From NCBI GenBank assembly GCA_030446945.1, contig JAUJMI010000001.1, positions 1-17,075 on the forward strand: a DNA stretch of 17,075 bases, read 5' to 3'. The notes beneath the pieces were generated by a model that was not told the DNA's origin, searched no databases, and was given only the letters and a program-made list of their open reading frames with translations. Shown piece by piece: positions 6,695 to 13,974 of this stretch. Origin of the DNA: Longimicrobium sp. GTDB lineage: Bacteria > Gemmatimonadota > Gemmatimonadetes > Longimicrobiales > Longimicrobiaceae. A program made the translations under genes and the position numbers. The first letter of the stretch is position 1. Each line of letters starts with the position of its first letter.

Positions 6695-7324
6695 ATGTCC
6701 GCAGCCATGCTGGACGAGGCCGGGCGCGAGCGCCTGCGGGCTGAGCTGGAGTCCGTGGGCGGCGTCCGCCGCGCGGTGGTCGACGGCGGTTCGTCCCCCT
6801 CCGTGTACCTGATCTGCGAGCGCGGCGACGGCGGCCCCATCGACGCGCTTGCCCGCGGCATCCTTGCGCGCGAGGGCTTCGTGGATGCCGACGTGCAGCT
6901 CGCCTTCGTCCCCACCGCCGAGCCGCGCCGCCGCGTGCGTTTCGTCTCCGTGCGCCTGACGCAGCCGCGTCCCGGCCGCGCTATCGCCGAGGTGGTGTTG
7001 GACTGGGCGGGGGAGTCGTTCCGCCGGCAGGTGGAGGGGGAGGGCGGCGCCGCGCTGGAGCTGCGGCTGGCGGCGCTCGCGACTCTCCGCTCGCTGCACG
7101 CGATTCTGGGAGGCCGCGTCGAGTTCGAGCTCGTGGGCATCAAGGGCTTCCGCGCCTTCGACGCCGACGTGGTGGTGGCGGTCCTTCGCGGCGGGACTCC
7201 GGACGGCCGCACGCTGATCGGTGCCGCCCTCGGCACCGATAACCTCCACCACTCCGCTTCGCTGGCCGTCCTCAATGCCACCAACCGCATCCTGGGGAAT
7301 TATCTGGTGCAGGCGCAGGATTGA
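6695..7324 (+). CDS. Conserved uncharacterised protein, 209 aa
   Basis: I do not recognise this family. The ATG at 6695 (MSAAMLDEAGRERL) is chosen because the promoter at 6627-6656 lies between it and the upstream in-frame ATG at 6566. The leader CCCAACCCCCC has no Shine-Dalgarno. The N-terminal 30 residues are helical. Two similar alpha/beta halves may exist: RVRFVSVRLTQPRPGRAIAE with VVLDWAGESFR, then RVEFELVGIKGFRAFDADVV with VVAVLRGG. Each is followed by an alanine-rich helix (LRLAALATLRSLHAILG and HSASLAVLNATNRILGNYL). The parallel layout suggests an internal duplication or a two-domain regulator-like fold. There are no membrane segments and no catalytic motif. Confidence 0.75.
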   Translation: MSAAMLDEAGRERLRAELESVGGVRRAVVDGGSSPSVYLICERGDGGPIDALARGILAREGFVDADVQLAFVPTAEPRRRVRFVSVRLTQPRPGRAIAEVVLDWAGESFRRQVEGEGGAALELRLAALATLRSLHAILGGRVEFELVGIKGFRAFDADVVVAVLRGGTPDGRTLIGAALGTDNLHHSASLAVLNATNRILGNYLVQAQD

Positions 7325-7380
7325 GGGGGCTGGGGTTCGGGGCGGTGAAGCCCTGGTGAATTCCTGGTGAAGCCTTGGGC

Positions 7381-7699
7381 CCGGCGGTTGAAACCGCTGC
7401 AACAACCGCGGGAAGCCTGCCTTCGCAGGCCTCGGTGAGCGGGATCGGTGCGGGAGGCAGGGTCCGGGCGCTGCATCACCGGGGGTGAAGTGAATCCCCC
7501 CGCTGGAACCACGGGAAGACCGCTGAAGCGGCCTCGGGTGCGCCGGGGTGCGGTGCACGCCCGTGACATGGGCGCGATGGATCGCGCCCGCACGAGATCG
7601 GCGCGGTCCGCAGGCTGTCGCCCCCTCTCTCGATAACAGAGGCGCAGCCTCTCCTGTTATCGGGAGAGGGGGCAGCGAGGAACGAGCGGGGGTGAGGGC
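7381..7699 (+). repeat. Composite intergenic repeat, long copy with hairpin cassette
   Basis: This 319-bp non-coding block matches 11351-11609 along its whole length. Order: CCGGCGGTTGAAACCGC stem-loop; CAACAACCGCGGGAAG spacer; GCCTGCCTTCGCAGGC stem-loop; a second similar unit ending CGCTGAAGCGG; a GCGGTGCACGC stretch; the GGGCGCGATGGATCGCGCCC palindrome (7570-7589, one variant base); a hairpin cassette (7621-7672) missing from the other copy; and a tail CAGCGAGGAACGAGCGGGGG followed by TGAGGGC. It fills most of the gap 7325-7866. No open frame in it looks real. Confidence 0.85.
7621..7672 (+). repeat. 52-nt hairpin cassette inside the composite repeat
   Basis: CCCCCTCTCTCGATAACAG (7621-7639) pairs with CTGTTATCGGGAGAGGGGG (7654-7672): 19 bp with one T-G pair. 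An inner AGGC-GCA-GCCT mini-stem sits in the apical loop. The structure is absent at the equivalent place in the second composite copy, between the same flanks. No T-run follows, so it is a repeat element before it is a terminator. Confidence 0.8.
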
Positions 7700-7744
7700 C
7701 CTCCGCCTCACCACCCGCCCCTTGCGTACCACCCTGCGGTGCTA

Positions 7745-7755
7745 AAAATTTGACC
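7745..7755 (+). promoter_or_regulatory. AT-rich patch with TTGACC, possible -35
   Basis: AAAAATTTGACC is strikingly AT-rich for this DNA and lies between the composite repeat and the S41 protease gene. TTGACC at 7750-7755 resembles a -35, but no good -10 follows at 16-18 bp. Low confidence. Confidence 0.25.
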
Positions 7756-7866
7756 GCCTGATGGAACCGTGCTGGCCTGTGTCTTGTACGCAGAGGAACG
7801 CCTCCAAACCGGAGCACCTCCGCGCCGCCGCCAGGGCCGCGCGCACACCCGCCGCGACGAGCGCAG

Positions 7867-9489
7867 ATGGCCCGCGATCCCCGACGTTCCGACGACCCCC
7901 GCCGCGCAGCGCGCCTCACATTCCTGCGCAGCGCCGTGGCGGGGCTGGTCCTTCCCGTGCTGGCCGGCGGCTTCATGCTGCAGCGCCAGGGCAACGACGG
8001 CGAGCGCCTCTTCTACGAGGTGCTCAGCCGCATCGCGACGCGCGGGGTGGACTCGATCCCGGAAGATTCGCTGTACGAAAAGGCGGCGCGCGGGCTGCTG
8101 CGCAGCATCGGCGACCCCTACGCGGAGCTGTACACGCCGCGCGAGCTGGCGGCCTTCCAGCGCGAGGGGCTGCGCAACGGCTACGGCGGGCTGGGGATGC
8201 TGCTGGAGCGCGTGCGCGACACCACCGTCATCACCCGCGTCTACCCCGGCAACCCCGCCGCCACCGCGGGGGTCCGCGTGGGCGACCGGGTGCTCGCGGT
8301 CGAGGGGCACCGCGTCATCGGGCTGCCGCTGGACAGCGTGACTTCGCGCGTGCTCGGGCCTCCGGGGACGCCGGTGCGCGTCACCTTCATGCGCCCCGGC
8401 GAGCAGCCGGTGGTGCGCGAGGTGAGGCGCGCCATCGTGCGCATCCCGGTGGTGCCGTATGCGACCGTGCTGGAGGGCGGCGTCGGATACCTGCCGCTCG
8501 ACCGCTTCAGCGAGGCGTCGGCCGAGGAGGTCACGCGCGCGGTTTCGGCGTTGCGTGCGGGCGGGGCGAAGTCGCTGATCCTGGACTTGCGCGGCAACGG
8601 CGGCGGCAGCCTGGAGCAGTCGATCCGCATCTCCAATCTCTTCCTGGCGCGCGGGCAGGAGATTCTCCAGGTGCGCTACCGCGACCGGCCCGCCGAGGTG
8701 TACCGCGCCGAAGGCGGCCCGCTCGCTTCCGGCGAGCCGATCGTGGTGCTGACCGACGCCGGCTCGGCCTCCGCCTCGGAGATCGTGGCGGGGGCGCTGC
8801 AGGACCACGACCGCGCGGTGGTGATCGGCACGCCGTCGTTCGGCAAGGGGCTGGTGCAGGAGCTCTTCCCCCTGCCGGAGGGCTACGCTCTCAAGCTGAC
8901 CACCGCGAAGTGGTTCACGCCGAGCGGGCGCTCCATCCAGCGCGAGCGGCGCATGTCGGAGACGGGGCGCTTCCTTCCGGACACCTTGCCGCCCTCCGAC
9001 TCCGCGCTTTCGCGCCTCCCCGAGTTCCGTTCGGACGCGGGGCGGATCGTGCGCGGCGGGGGCGGCATCACCCCCGACCTGGTGGTGCGGCCGGACACGC
9101 TGGGCGGCGGCGAGCGGGCGCTGGTGCAGGCGCTCACCGGGCGCGCCTCGCTGATCAACGAGGTGCTCACCGAGCTCAGCCTGGGGTGGGCGCGCGCCGG
9201 CGTGCAGCGCGGCTTCACGGTGACGCCCGAGTGGCGCGAGGCCTTGTTCCAGCGCCTCGCGGCCCGCGGCGCGCCGGTGGACCGGGCGGTGTGGAACGCG
9301 GGGCTCCCGCTGATCGACCGGCTGATCGCCGACCGCGTGACCTCGCTGGCGCTGGGGGAGGAGGCGTCGTTCCTCCTCACGGTGCCGCGCGATAACCAGC
9401 TTCAGGCGGCGCTGCGGGTGCTGCGCGGGGCGCGCACCCAGCAGGAGGCACTCGCCCGCGTCCCCGGCGCAACCGGCGGCGGGCGCTGA
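7867..9489 (+). CDS. S41 family C-terminal processing protease with PDZ domain
   Basis: 540 residues from ATG 7867; no strong ribosome-binding site is seen, so the start is probable but not certain. Residues 18-38 are a hydrophobic signal anchor. A PDZ domain spans about 105-180 (GYGGLGMLLERVRD, then NPAATAGVRVGDRVLAVEG). The protease core follows: LILDLRGNGGGSLEQSI (237-253), DAGSASASEIVAGALQDHDR (297-316) with catalytic Ser302, and GTPSFGKGLVQ with Lys327. These are 25 residues apart, as in Prc/CtpA. Family members use a Ser-Lys dyad to trim C-termini of periplasmic proteins. About 120 residues after the core (from 390) include a helical extension that is not recognised. The M28 peptidase gene follows after 67 bp, suggesting a pair of exported proteases. 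Confidence 0.92.
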   Translation: MARDPRRSDDPRRAARLTFLRSAVAGLVLPVLAGGFMLQRQGNDGERLFYEVLSRIATRGVDSIPEDSLYEKAARGLLRSIGDPYAELYTPRELAAFQREGLRNGYGGLGMLLERVRDTTVITRVYPGNPAATAGVRVGDRVLAVEGHRVIGLPLDSVTSRVLGPPGTPVRVTFMRPGEQPVVREVRRAIVRIPVVPYATVLEGGVGYLPLDRFSEASAEEVTRAVSALRAGGAKSLILDLRGNGGGSLEQSIRISNLFLARGQEILQVRYRDRPAEVYRAEGGPLASGEPIVVLTDAGSASASEIVAGALQDHDRAVVIGTPSFGKGLVQELFPLPEGYALKLTTAKWFTPSGRSIQRERRMSETGRFLPDTLPPSDSALSRLPEFRSDAGRIVRGGGGITPDLVVRPDTLGGGERALVQALTGRASLINEVLTELSLGWARAGVQRGFTVTPEWREALFQRLAARGAPVDRAVWNAGLPLIDRLIADRVTSLALGEEASFLLTVPRDNQLQAALRVLRGARTQQEALARVPGATGGGR

Positions 9490-9556
9490 CGCGGTAATCC
9501 ACGGGGGCCGGCCGGAGCGGCGCGGCCCGTCCCACACTCCCTCCAGGAGCGACCGA

Positions 9557-11281
9557 GTGAAGAGCAGATCGGGAATGGCAGCGGGCGCCGCCCTGGCGCT
9601 TGCCGCCGCGCCGGTGCTTGCGCAGGCCCCGCGCGCCGCGGGCGAGGGGCCGGCCCGCCACGCGCCGCGCCCCACCACCACCGCCATCACGCGCGACGAC
9701 GCCATGACGCGCGTCTACGTCCTGGCCGACGACTCGATGATGGGCCGCGACGCCGGCACGCGCGGCAACGTGATGGGGACCGACTACATCGCCGCCGAGG
9801 CGCGGCGCATCGGGCTTCGGCCGGCGGGGGAGAACGGCACCTTCTTCCAAACCGTGCCGATGGTGCGCCGCACGGTGGACCCGCAGTCGTCGCTCACCCC
9901 GCGGGGCGGCAACCCGCTCAAGCTGTGGGAAGACTTCGCGCCGCTGCCGCAGGTCGAGGGCTTCTTCGACGTCGCCCCCACGCTCGCCGCGCAGGCCGCG
10001 CCCGTGGTGTACGGGGGGCGCTGGGGCGACTCCGCGGCGCTCACGCCCGAGCAGGCGCGCGGGCGCTTCGTCGTTTTCTCGGCCCCCATGGCCCCCAACG
10101 GCCGCCCCGACTTCCGCATCTGGATGCAGGGGCCGATGACGCGCTACGCCGGCGCGGCCGGCATCGCCATCGCCACGCTGGACGCGTCGCCGCCGCCCTT
10201 TGTAAACTTCCTGCGCGAGGAACAGCTGGTACTTCCCGAGGAGCCGGGGCAACGTGGCGGTCCCCCGGCGATGCTGGTAACCTCGATCGCGGCGGAGCGG
10301 CTCCTCGGGGCGCCGCTCACCTCACTGCGGCCCGGCGCCGCGGCGGCGGGCGGGCGCACCGTGACCGGCGGCTTCCGTCCGCTGGAGCAGCGCACGGCGT
10401 TTCCGGCGCGCAACGTGGTGGCGATCCTCCCCGGCACCGACGCGCGGCTGCGCGGGCAGTACGTGGCCATCGGCGCGCACAACGACCACGTGGGGATCGC
10501 CGAGCACGCGGAGGACCACGACTCGGTGCGCGTCTACGACCGCCTCTTCCGCCGCGGCGGCGCGGAGGAGCAGCCCAGGGAGCTGAGCGCGGCCGAGACG
10601 GCGCAGCTGCGCGCGGGGATCGACTCGCTGCGGAGGATCCGCCCGGCGCGCCGCGACTCAATCTTCAACGGCGCGGACGACGACGCCTCCGGCACCGCCG
10701 CCGTCCTGGAGATCGCGCAGCAGATGGCCGCAAAGCCGCCGCGCCGCTCGGTCCTCTTCGTCTGGCACACGGCAGAGGAGAAAGGTCTCTTCGGCTCGCA
10801 GCACTTCACCGAGCACCCCACGGTGCCGCGCGACTCCATCGTGGCGCAGCTGAACATCGACATGGTGGGCCGCGGCCGCGCGGACGACGTAGAGCGCGGC
10901 GGTGGCCCCGGCTATCTTCAGCTCGTGGGCTCGCGCCGGCTCTCCACGCAACTGGGCGACCTGGTGGAGGAGGTGAACCGCACGGGCAGCCACGGCTTCA
11001 CCTTCGACTACTCGATGGACGCCGACAAGCATGAGGCGAACATCTACTGCCGGAGCGACCACTACAACTACGCCCGCTGGGGGATCCCGGTGACTTTCTT
11101 CACCACCGGGGGCCACGCGGACTACCACATGGTGACGGACGAGCCGCAGTACGTGGATTTCGACAAGCTCGTGCGCGTGAGCCGCTTCATCGGCTCCGTC
11201 GCAGAGGCCGTCGCCAACCGCGACGCGCGCCCGGTGGTCGACAAGCCCAAGCCCGACCCCTACGGCCGCTGCAAGCAGTAG
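9557..11281 (+). CDS. Exported M28 family zinc peptidase
   Basis: 574 residues from GTG 9557, with CAGGAG centred about 9 nt upstream. Residues 1-23 are a signal peptide ending ALA-QA-like (VLAQA). Residues 145-290 form an inserted PA-like domain (RGRFVVFSAPM, AGAAGIAIATLD). The metal site motifs of M28 follow: GAHNDHVG (H308, D310), NGADDDASGTAAV (Asp within 374-376), WHTAEEKGLFGS (E407/E408), LNIDMVGRG (D435) and GGHADYHMVTDE (H524). All expected ligands are present, so an active di-zinc aminopeptidase or carboxypeptidase is likely, acting in the periplasm or outside the cell. About 50 charged residues (315-368) between the first and second metal motifs are longer than in small M28 enzymes. 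Confidence 0.92.
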   Translation: MKSRSGMAAGAALALAAAPVLAQAPRAAGEGPARHAPRPTTTAITRDDAMTRVYVLADDSMMGRDAGTRGNVMGTDYIAAEARRIGLRPAGENGTFFQTVPMVRRTVDPQSSLTPRGGNPLKLWEDFAPLPQVEGFFDVAPTLAAQAAPVVYGGRWGDSAALTPEQARGRFVVFSAPMAPNGRPDFRIWMQGPMTRYAGAAGIAIATLDASPPPFVNFLREEQLVLPEEPGQRGGPPAMLVTSIAAERLLGAPLTSLRPGAAAAGGRTVTGGFRPLEQRTAFPARNVVAILPGTDARLRGQYVAIGAHNDHVGIAEHAEDHDSVRVYDRLFRRGGAEEQPRELSAAETAQLRAGIDSLRRIRPARRDSIFNGADDDASGTAAVLEIAQQMAAKPPRRSVLFVWHTAEEKGLFGSQHFTEHPTVPRDSIVAQLNIDMVGRGRADDVERGGGPGYLQLVGSRRLSTQLGDLVEEVNRTGSHGFTFDYSMDADKHEANIYCRSDHYNYARWGIPVTFFTTGGHADYHMVTDEPQYVDFDKLVRVSRFIGSVAEAVANRDARPVVDKPKPDPYGRCKQ

Positions 11282-11303
11282 CCGCGGAGCGGAACCTGCG
11301 ATC

Positions 11304-11335
11304 CCGGCCGCCGGAAAGATCCGGCGGCCGGTTTG
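11304..11335 (+). terminator. Rho-independent-like terminator after the M28 peptidase
   Basis: CCGGCCGCCGG (11304-11314) and CCGGCGGCCGG (11321-11331) form a perfect 11-bp GC stem with an AAAGAT loop, followed by TTTG. It lies 22 bp after the stop codon. Confidence 0.75.
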
Positions 11336-11350
11336 TGCGGGGGATGGGTT

Positions 11351-11609
11351 CCGGCGGTTGAAACCGCGGCAACAACCGCGGGAAGCCTGCCTTCGCAGAC
11401 TCCGGGGGCAGGATCGGTGCGGGGGGCGGGCACCGGCGCTGGATCGCCGGGGGCTGAAGCCCCGGCTGCAACCACGGGAAGGCCGCTGAAGTGGTCTCGA
11501 GTGCCGCGGAGGGCGGTGCACGCGCGCGACACGGGCGCGATGAATCGCGCCCCCACCAGATCTGTGCGATCCCGCGGGCAGTCGAGTGTAACGAGACGGG
11601 GGTGAGGGC
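11351..11609 (+). repeat. Composite intergenic repeat, short copy without hairpin cassette
   Basis: Matches 7381-7699 from CCGGCGGTTGAAACCGC through CAACAACCGCGGGAAGCCTG, the GGGGGCTGAAGCCCC stem-loop, the GCGGTGCACGC stretch and the perfect palindrome at 11533-11552. After AGTCG it goes directly to AACGAGACGGGGGTGAGGGC, lacking the 52-nt hairpin seen at 7621-7672. Its end abuts the TTG start of the methyltransferase gene. It fills the whole gap 11336-11610. Confidence 0.85.
11602..11608 (+). promoter_or_regulatory. Repeat-derived ribosome binding site
   Basis: GTGAGGG, the conserved tail of the composite repeat, sits directly before TTG 11611. It is the only purine-rich site available to the methyltransferase. 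GTG 11602 itself is in frame and could also serve as the start, adding three residues. Confidence 0.45.
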
Positions 11610-11610
11610 A

Positions 11611-12426
11611 TTGCCACAAGAACGCGAGTACGTCCTGGGCACCGGCGACGACGAGCTGACGCGGCTCGGGTTCCAGCACGCGGTGTGGAGCGGGTACGCG
11701 GCCGAAGCTTGGGAGGCGGCCGGGTTCGGGCCCGGGCAGCGGATCCTGGACGTGGGGTGCGGGCCCGGATACGCGTCGTTCGACCTCGCGCGCCTCGTGG
11801 GGCCCGCGGGCCACGTGCACGGGATCGACCTCTCCGCGCGCTTCATCCGCCACCTGCGGGGGGAGATCGCCGCGCGCGGCATCCCCAACGTCACCGCCGA
11901 GGAGGGCGACCTGACCACGGCGCCCCTCCCCGCGGATTCCTTCCACGGGGCGTACGCGCGCTGGGTGCTCTGCTTCGTACCCGACCCGGAGGCGGCGGTG
12001 CGGGCGGTGGCGCGTGCGCTGCGGCCCGGCGGCGCCTTCGCGGTGCAGGACTACTCGCAGTACGATGCCGTCCAGATCGCGCCCGAGGACCCGGCGTTCG
12101 CGCGGATCTTCCCCGCCGTGGTGCGGGCGTGGTGCGAGCGAGGCGGCGATCCCAATGTGGGCGCGGCGCTCCCCGCGATGATGGAGCGGTGCGGGCTGGC
12201 GGTGACGCACATCCGCCCCATCCGGCGCATCGGGCGGCCGGGGACGGCGTTCTGGCAGTGGCCGCGGAGGTTCTTCGACAACTTCCTCCCCACGCTGGTG
12301 GACGCCGGCCTGCTGAGCGCGGACGGGCTGGCGGAGTTCGACGCGCGCTGGAAGGAATGGGAGAGGCTCCCCGGCGCCTTCTTCGCGTCGCCGCCGATGG
12401 TAGAGGTGGTGGGGGTAAAGCGTTGA
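11611..12426 (+). CDS. Class I SAM-dependent methyltransferase
   Basis: 271 residues from TTG 11611 (PQEREYVLGTGDDELTRLGF). In-frame sequence upstream is repeat DNA, so the longer start at 11491 is rejected. Motif I is ILDVGCGPGYASFDLA (45-60), the ribose-binding acid is D73 in HGIDLS, and GDL at 99-101 is motif II-like. Motif III/post III is LRPGGAFAVQDY. This is the Methyltransf_11/25-like fold that uses S-adenosylmethionine. The C-terminal 90 residues, with FWQWPRRFFDNFLPTL, would shape the substrate pocket. The acceptor (small molecule or lipid) cannot be told. A free-standing gene after a repeat, followed by a small membrane protein 64 bp downstream. Confidence 0.88.
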   Translation: MPQEREYVLGTGDDELTRLGFQHAVWSGYAAEAWEAAGFGPGQRILDVGCGPGYASFDLARLVGPAGHVHGIDLSARFIRHLRGEIAARGIPNVTAEEGDLTTAPLPADSFHGAYARWVLCFVPDPEAAVRAVARALRPGGAFAVQDYSQYDAVQIAPEDPAFARIFPAVVRAWCERGGDPNVGAALPAMMERCGLAVTHIRPIRRIGRPGTAFWQWPRRFFDNFLPTLVDAGLLSADGLAEFDARWKEWERLPGAFFASPPMVEVVGVKR

Positions 12427-12490
12427 TGGCCCGGCTCATGCATCGCGCCGCGCCCGATCGCGAACGGAACCCGAAGAGGAGGATGCGAAC

Positions 12491-12730
12491 GTGGCCAGTC
12501 TCTGGCGAAAGCTTCTATGGATGGTGGTCGGCACCGCGGCGTCCAAGGTGGTGAGGAGCCGCACCCGCAAGGCGATGCACAACGAGTACGGCGCGCCCCG
12601 CCTTCCATACCGCGTCCGCCGCCGCAGCGGGCTGGGCACCGCCATCGTCCTGGCGGCGGGGACCGGCGCCCTCATGGCCCTCGCCGACGTGCTGAGCGAG
12701 CAGGGCAAGGACGCCGCCCGGGCTCGCTGA
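12491..12730 (+). CDS. Small membrane protein, 79 aa
   Basis: The GTG start at 12491 follows GAGGAGG. Residues 5-20 (LWRKLLWMVVGTAASK) and 47-67 (GLGTAIVLAAGTGALMALAD) are hydrophobic and are separated by a very basic segment (VVRSRTRKAMHN, PYRVRRRS). This predicts two membrane segments with a positive, cytoplasm-facing loop. I do not recognise a family. Codon use fits the neighbours and the ribosome-binding site is good, so it is probably real. Confidence 0.65.
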   Translation: MASLWRKLLWMVVGTAASKVVRSRTRKAMHNEYGAPRLPYRVRRRSGLGTAIVLAAGTGALMALADVLSEQGKDAARAR

Positions 12731-12742
12731 GGGCAGGCGAGC

Positions 12743-12846
12743 AGACTCGCCGCAACGAAAGCACAAAGTCCGCCTTCGCGGACTCGTTCCCTGGCCCGGG
12801 TGCCGAGGGCGCGAGTCCCGCAGGCGGACTTTGTGCCGTTGTTGCC
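12743..12846. repeat. Inverted pair of the GCACAAAGTCCGCCT repeat
   Basis: The plus-strand arm CGCAACGAAAGCACAAAGTC plus CGCCTTCGCGGACTCG (12751-12786) and the inverted arm 12811-12846 share a 15-bp perfect core and about 30 of 36 positions. They could form a long hairpin with a 24-nt spacer. The plus arm is a direct relative of 13-56. It lies between the small membrane gene and dtd. Confidence 0.8.
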
Positions 12847-12871
12847 GTGGGTTCACCCGGGCCCCTAACTT
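12842..12871 (+). promoter_or_regulatory. Possible leaderless promoter for dtd
   Basis: TTGCCG (12842-12847), an 18-bp spacer and TAACTT (12866-12871) end 6 nt before the dtd ATG, placing the transcript start at about the start codon. No Shine-Dalgarno is seen. The -35-like box is the end of the inverted repeat arm. Inference from sequence pattern only. Confidence 0.4.
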
Positions 12872-12877
12872 CCCCGC

Positions 12878-13315
12878 ATGCGAATCGTCCTTCAGCGCGT
12901 GTCGCGCGCCCGCGTCACCGTCGAGGGGCGCACCACCGGCGAGATCGGCCGCGGGCTCCTCCTCCTGGTCGGGTTCACCGAGGTGGATGGGGAGGAGGCG
13001 CTCGCGTGGATGGCGGACAAGGTGGTGGGGCTGCGCATCTTTCCTGACGAAGAAGCGAAGATGAACCGCTCGCTGGAGGAAGCGGACGGAGCGCTGCTGG
13101 TGGTGTCGCAGTTCACGCTCTACGGCGACGCACGCAAGGGAAGGCGACCGTCTTTCGTGGATGCCGCGCGCCCCGAGACCGCAATCCCGCTGTACGAGCG
13201 TTTCCTGGCGCTGCTGCGCGCCACCGGCCGCCCGGTCCAGACGGGCGAGTTCGGCGCGATGATGGAGGTGGAGCTGGTCAACGAAGGTCCCGTAACCCTG
13301 GTTCTGGAACGCTGA
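12878..13315 (+). CDS. dtd: D-aminoacyl-tRNA deacylase
   Basis: 145 residues, the normal Dtd length. [17 protein letters not shown] opens the family signature. SQFTLYGD (77-84), KGRRPSF (87-93) and NEGPVT (135-140) correspond to the active-site SQFTL and the cross-subunit Gly-cisPro motif. Dtd is a homodimeric cytoplasmic enzyme that removes D-amino acids (and glycine from tRNA-Ala) mischarged on tRNA, a proofreading step. YGD replaces the more common YAD and Asn-Glu the more common Asn-Asp; both seem minor. Only 5 nt separate it from maf, so they are co-transcribed. Confidence 0.97.
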   Translation: MRIVLQRVSRARVTVEGRTTGEIGRGLLLLVGFTEVDGEEALAWMADKVVGLRIFPDEEAKMNRSLEEADGALLVVSQFTLYGDARKGRRPSFVDAARPETAIPLYERFLALLRATGRPVQTGEFGAMMEVELVNEGPVTLVLER

Positions 13316-13320
13316 TCCCG

Positions 13321-13920
13321 ATGTCCGACTCGCCCCGCATCGTCCTTGCGTCGCAGTCCCCCCGCCGCGCCGAGCTGATCGGACGGCTGGGGCTGGCCTT
13401 CGACACCATCCCCGCCGACCTGGACGAGAGCTACCGCGACGGCGAGACGCCCCCCGAGCACGCCGAACGCCTGGCGCGCGACAAGGCGCAGCACGTCGCC
13501 GCGTCCAACCCGGACGCGCTGGTGGTGGGCTCGGACACCATCGTGGTGGTCGATGGAGACGTGCTCGGCAAGCCGCGCGACACGGCGCAGGCGGTGCAGA
13601 TGCTGACGCGGCTCGCAGGGCGGGAGCACGAGGTGTGCACCGGGATCGCGGTGGTGCAGGGCGGACGCGTGGAGAGCGGGCTGGAGCGCGTCCGCGTCCG
13701 CTTCCGCGCGCTGGACCGCCGCGCGTGCGAGGAGTACGTCGCCACCGGCGAGCCGATGGACAAGGCGGGAGCGTACGGCATCCAGGGCTTCGGCAGCGCG
13801 CTGGTGGAGGGGATCGGGGGTGACTACTTCGCCGTGATGGGGCTTCCCGTGGTGCACATGCTGAAGCTGTTCGAGCGCTTCGGCTGGCGCTACGCCTTCG
13901 GCGAGCTGCGGCGCGGGTAA
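13321..13920 (+). CDS. maf: Maf family nucleoside triphosphate pyrophosphatase
   Basis: 199 residues. LASQSPRRAEL (9-19) is the Maf substrate loop, and GSDTIVVVDG (70-79) holds the catalytic Asp72. GEPMDKAGAYGIQGFGSALV marks the YhdE branch acting on dTTP and UTP, rather than the YceF branch. The end GDYFAVMGLPVVHMLKLFE is complete. Such enzymes cleanse the nucleotide pool of modified bases and are linked to division arrest in some bacteria. The start ATG has only a weak upstream purine site, so translation is probably coupled to dtd. Confidence 0.96.
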   Translation: MSDSPRIVLASQSPRRAELIGRLGLAFDTIPADLDESYRDGETPPEHAERLARDKAQHVAASNPDALVVGSDTIVVVDGDVLGKPRDTAQAVQMLTRLAGREHEVCTGIAVVQGGRVESGLERVRVRFRALDRRACEEYVATGEPMDKAGAYGIQGFGSALVEGIGGDYFAVMGLPVVHMLKLFERFGWRYAFGELRRG

Positions 13921-13974
13921 CGCGATGCCGATCCGATGCGCGGTGGCGGCCCGCTTCATCACGGAGCTGCGCGC

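Noticed and set aside
7381..11609. Repeats considered as a CRISPR array or insertion sequence ends
   Set aside because: No regular repeat-spacer pattern, no cas genes, and no transposase between or near the copies.
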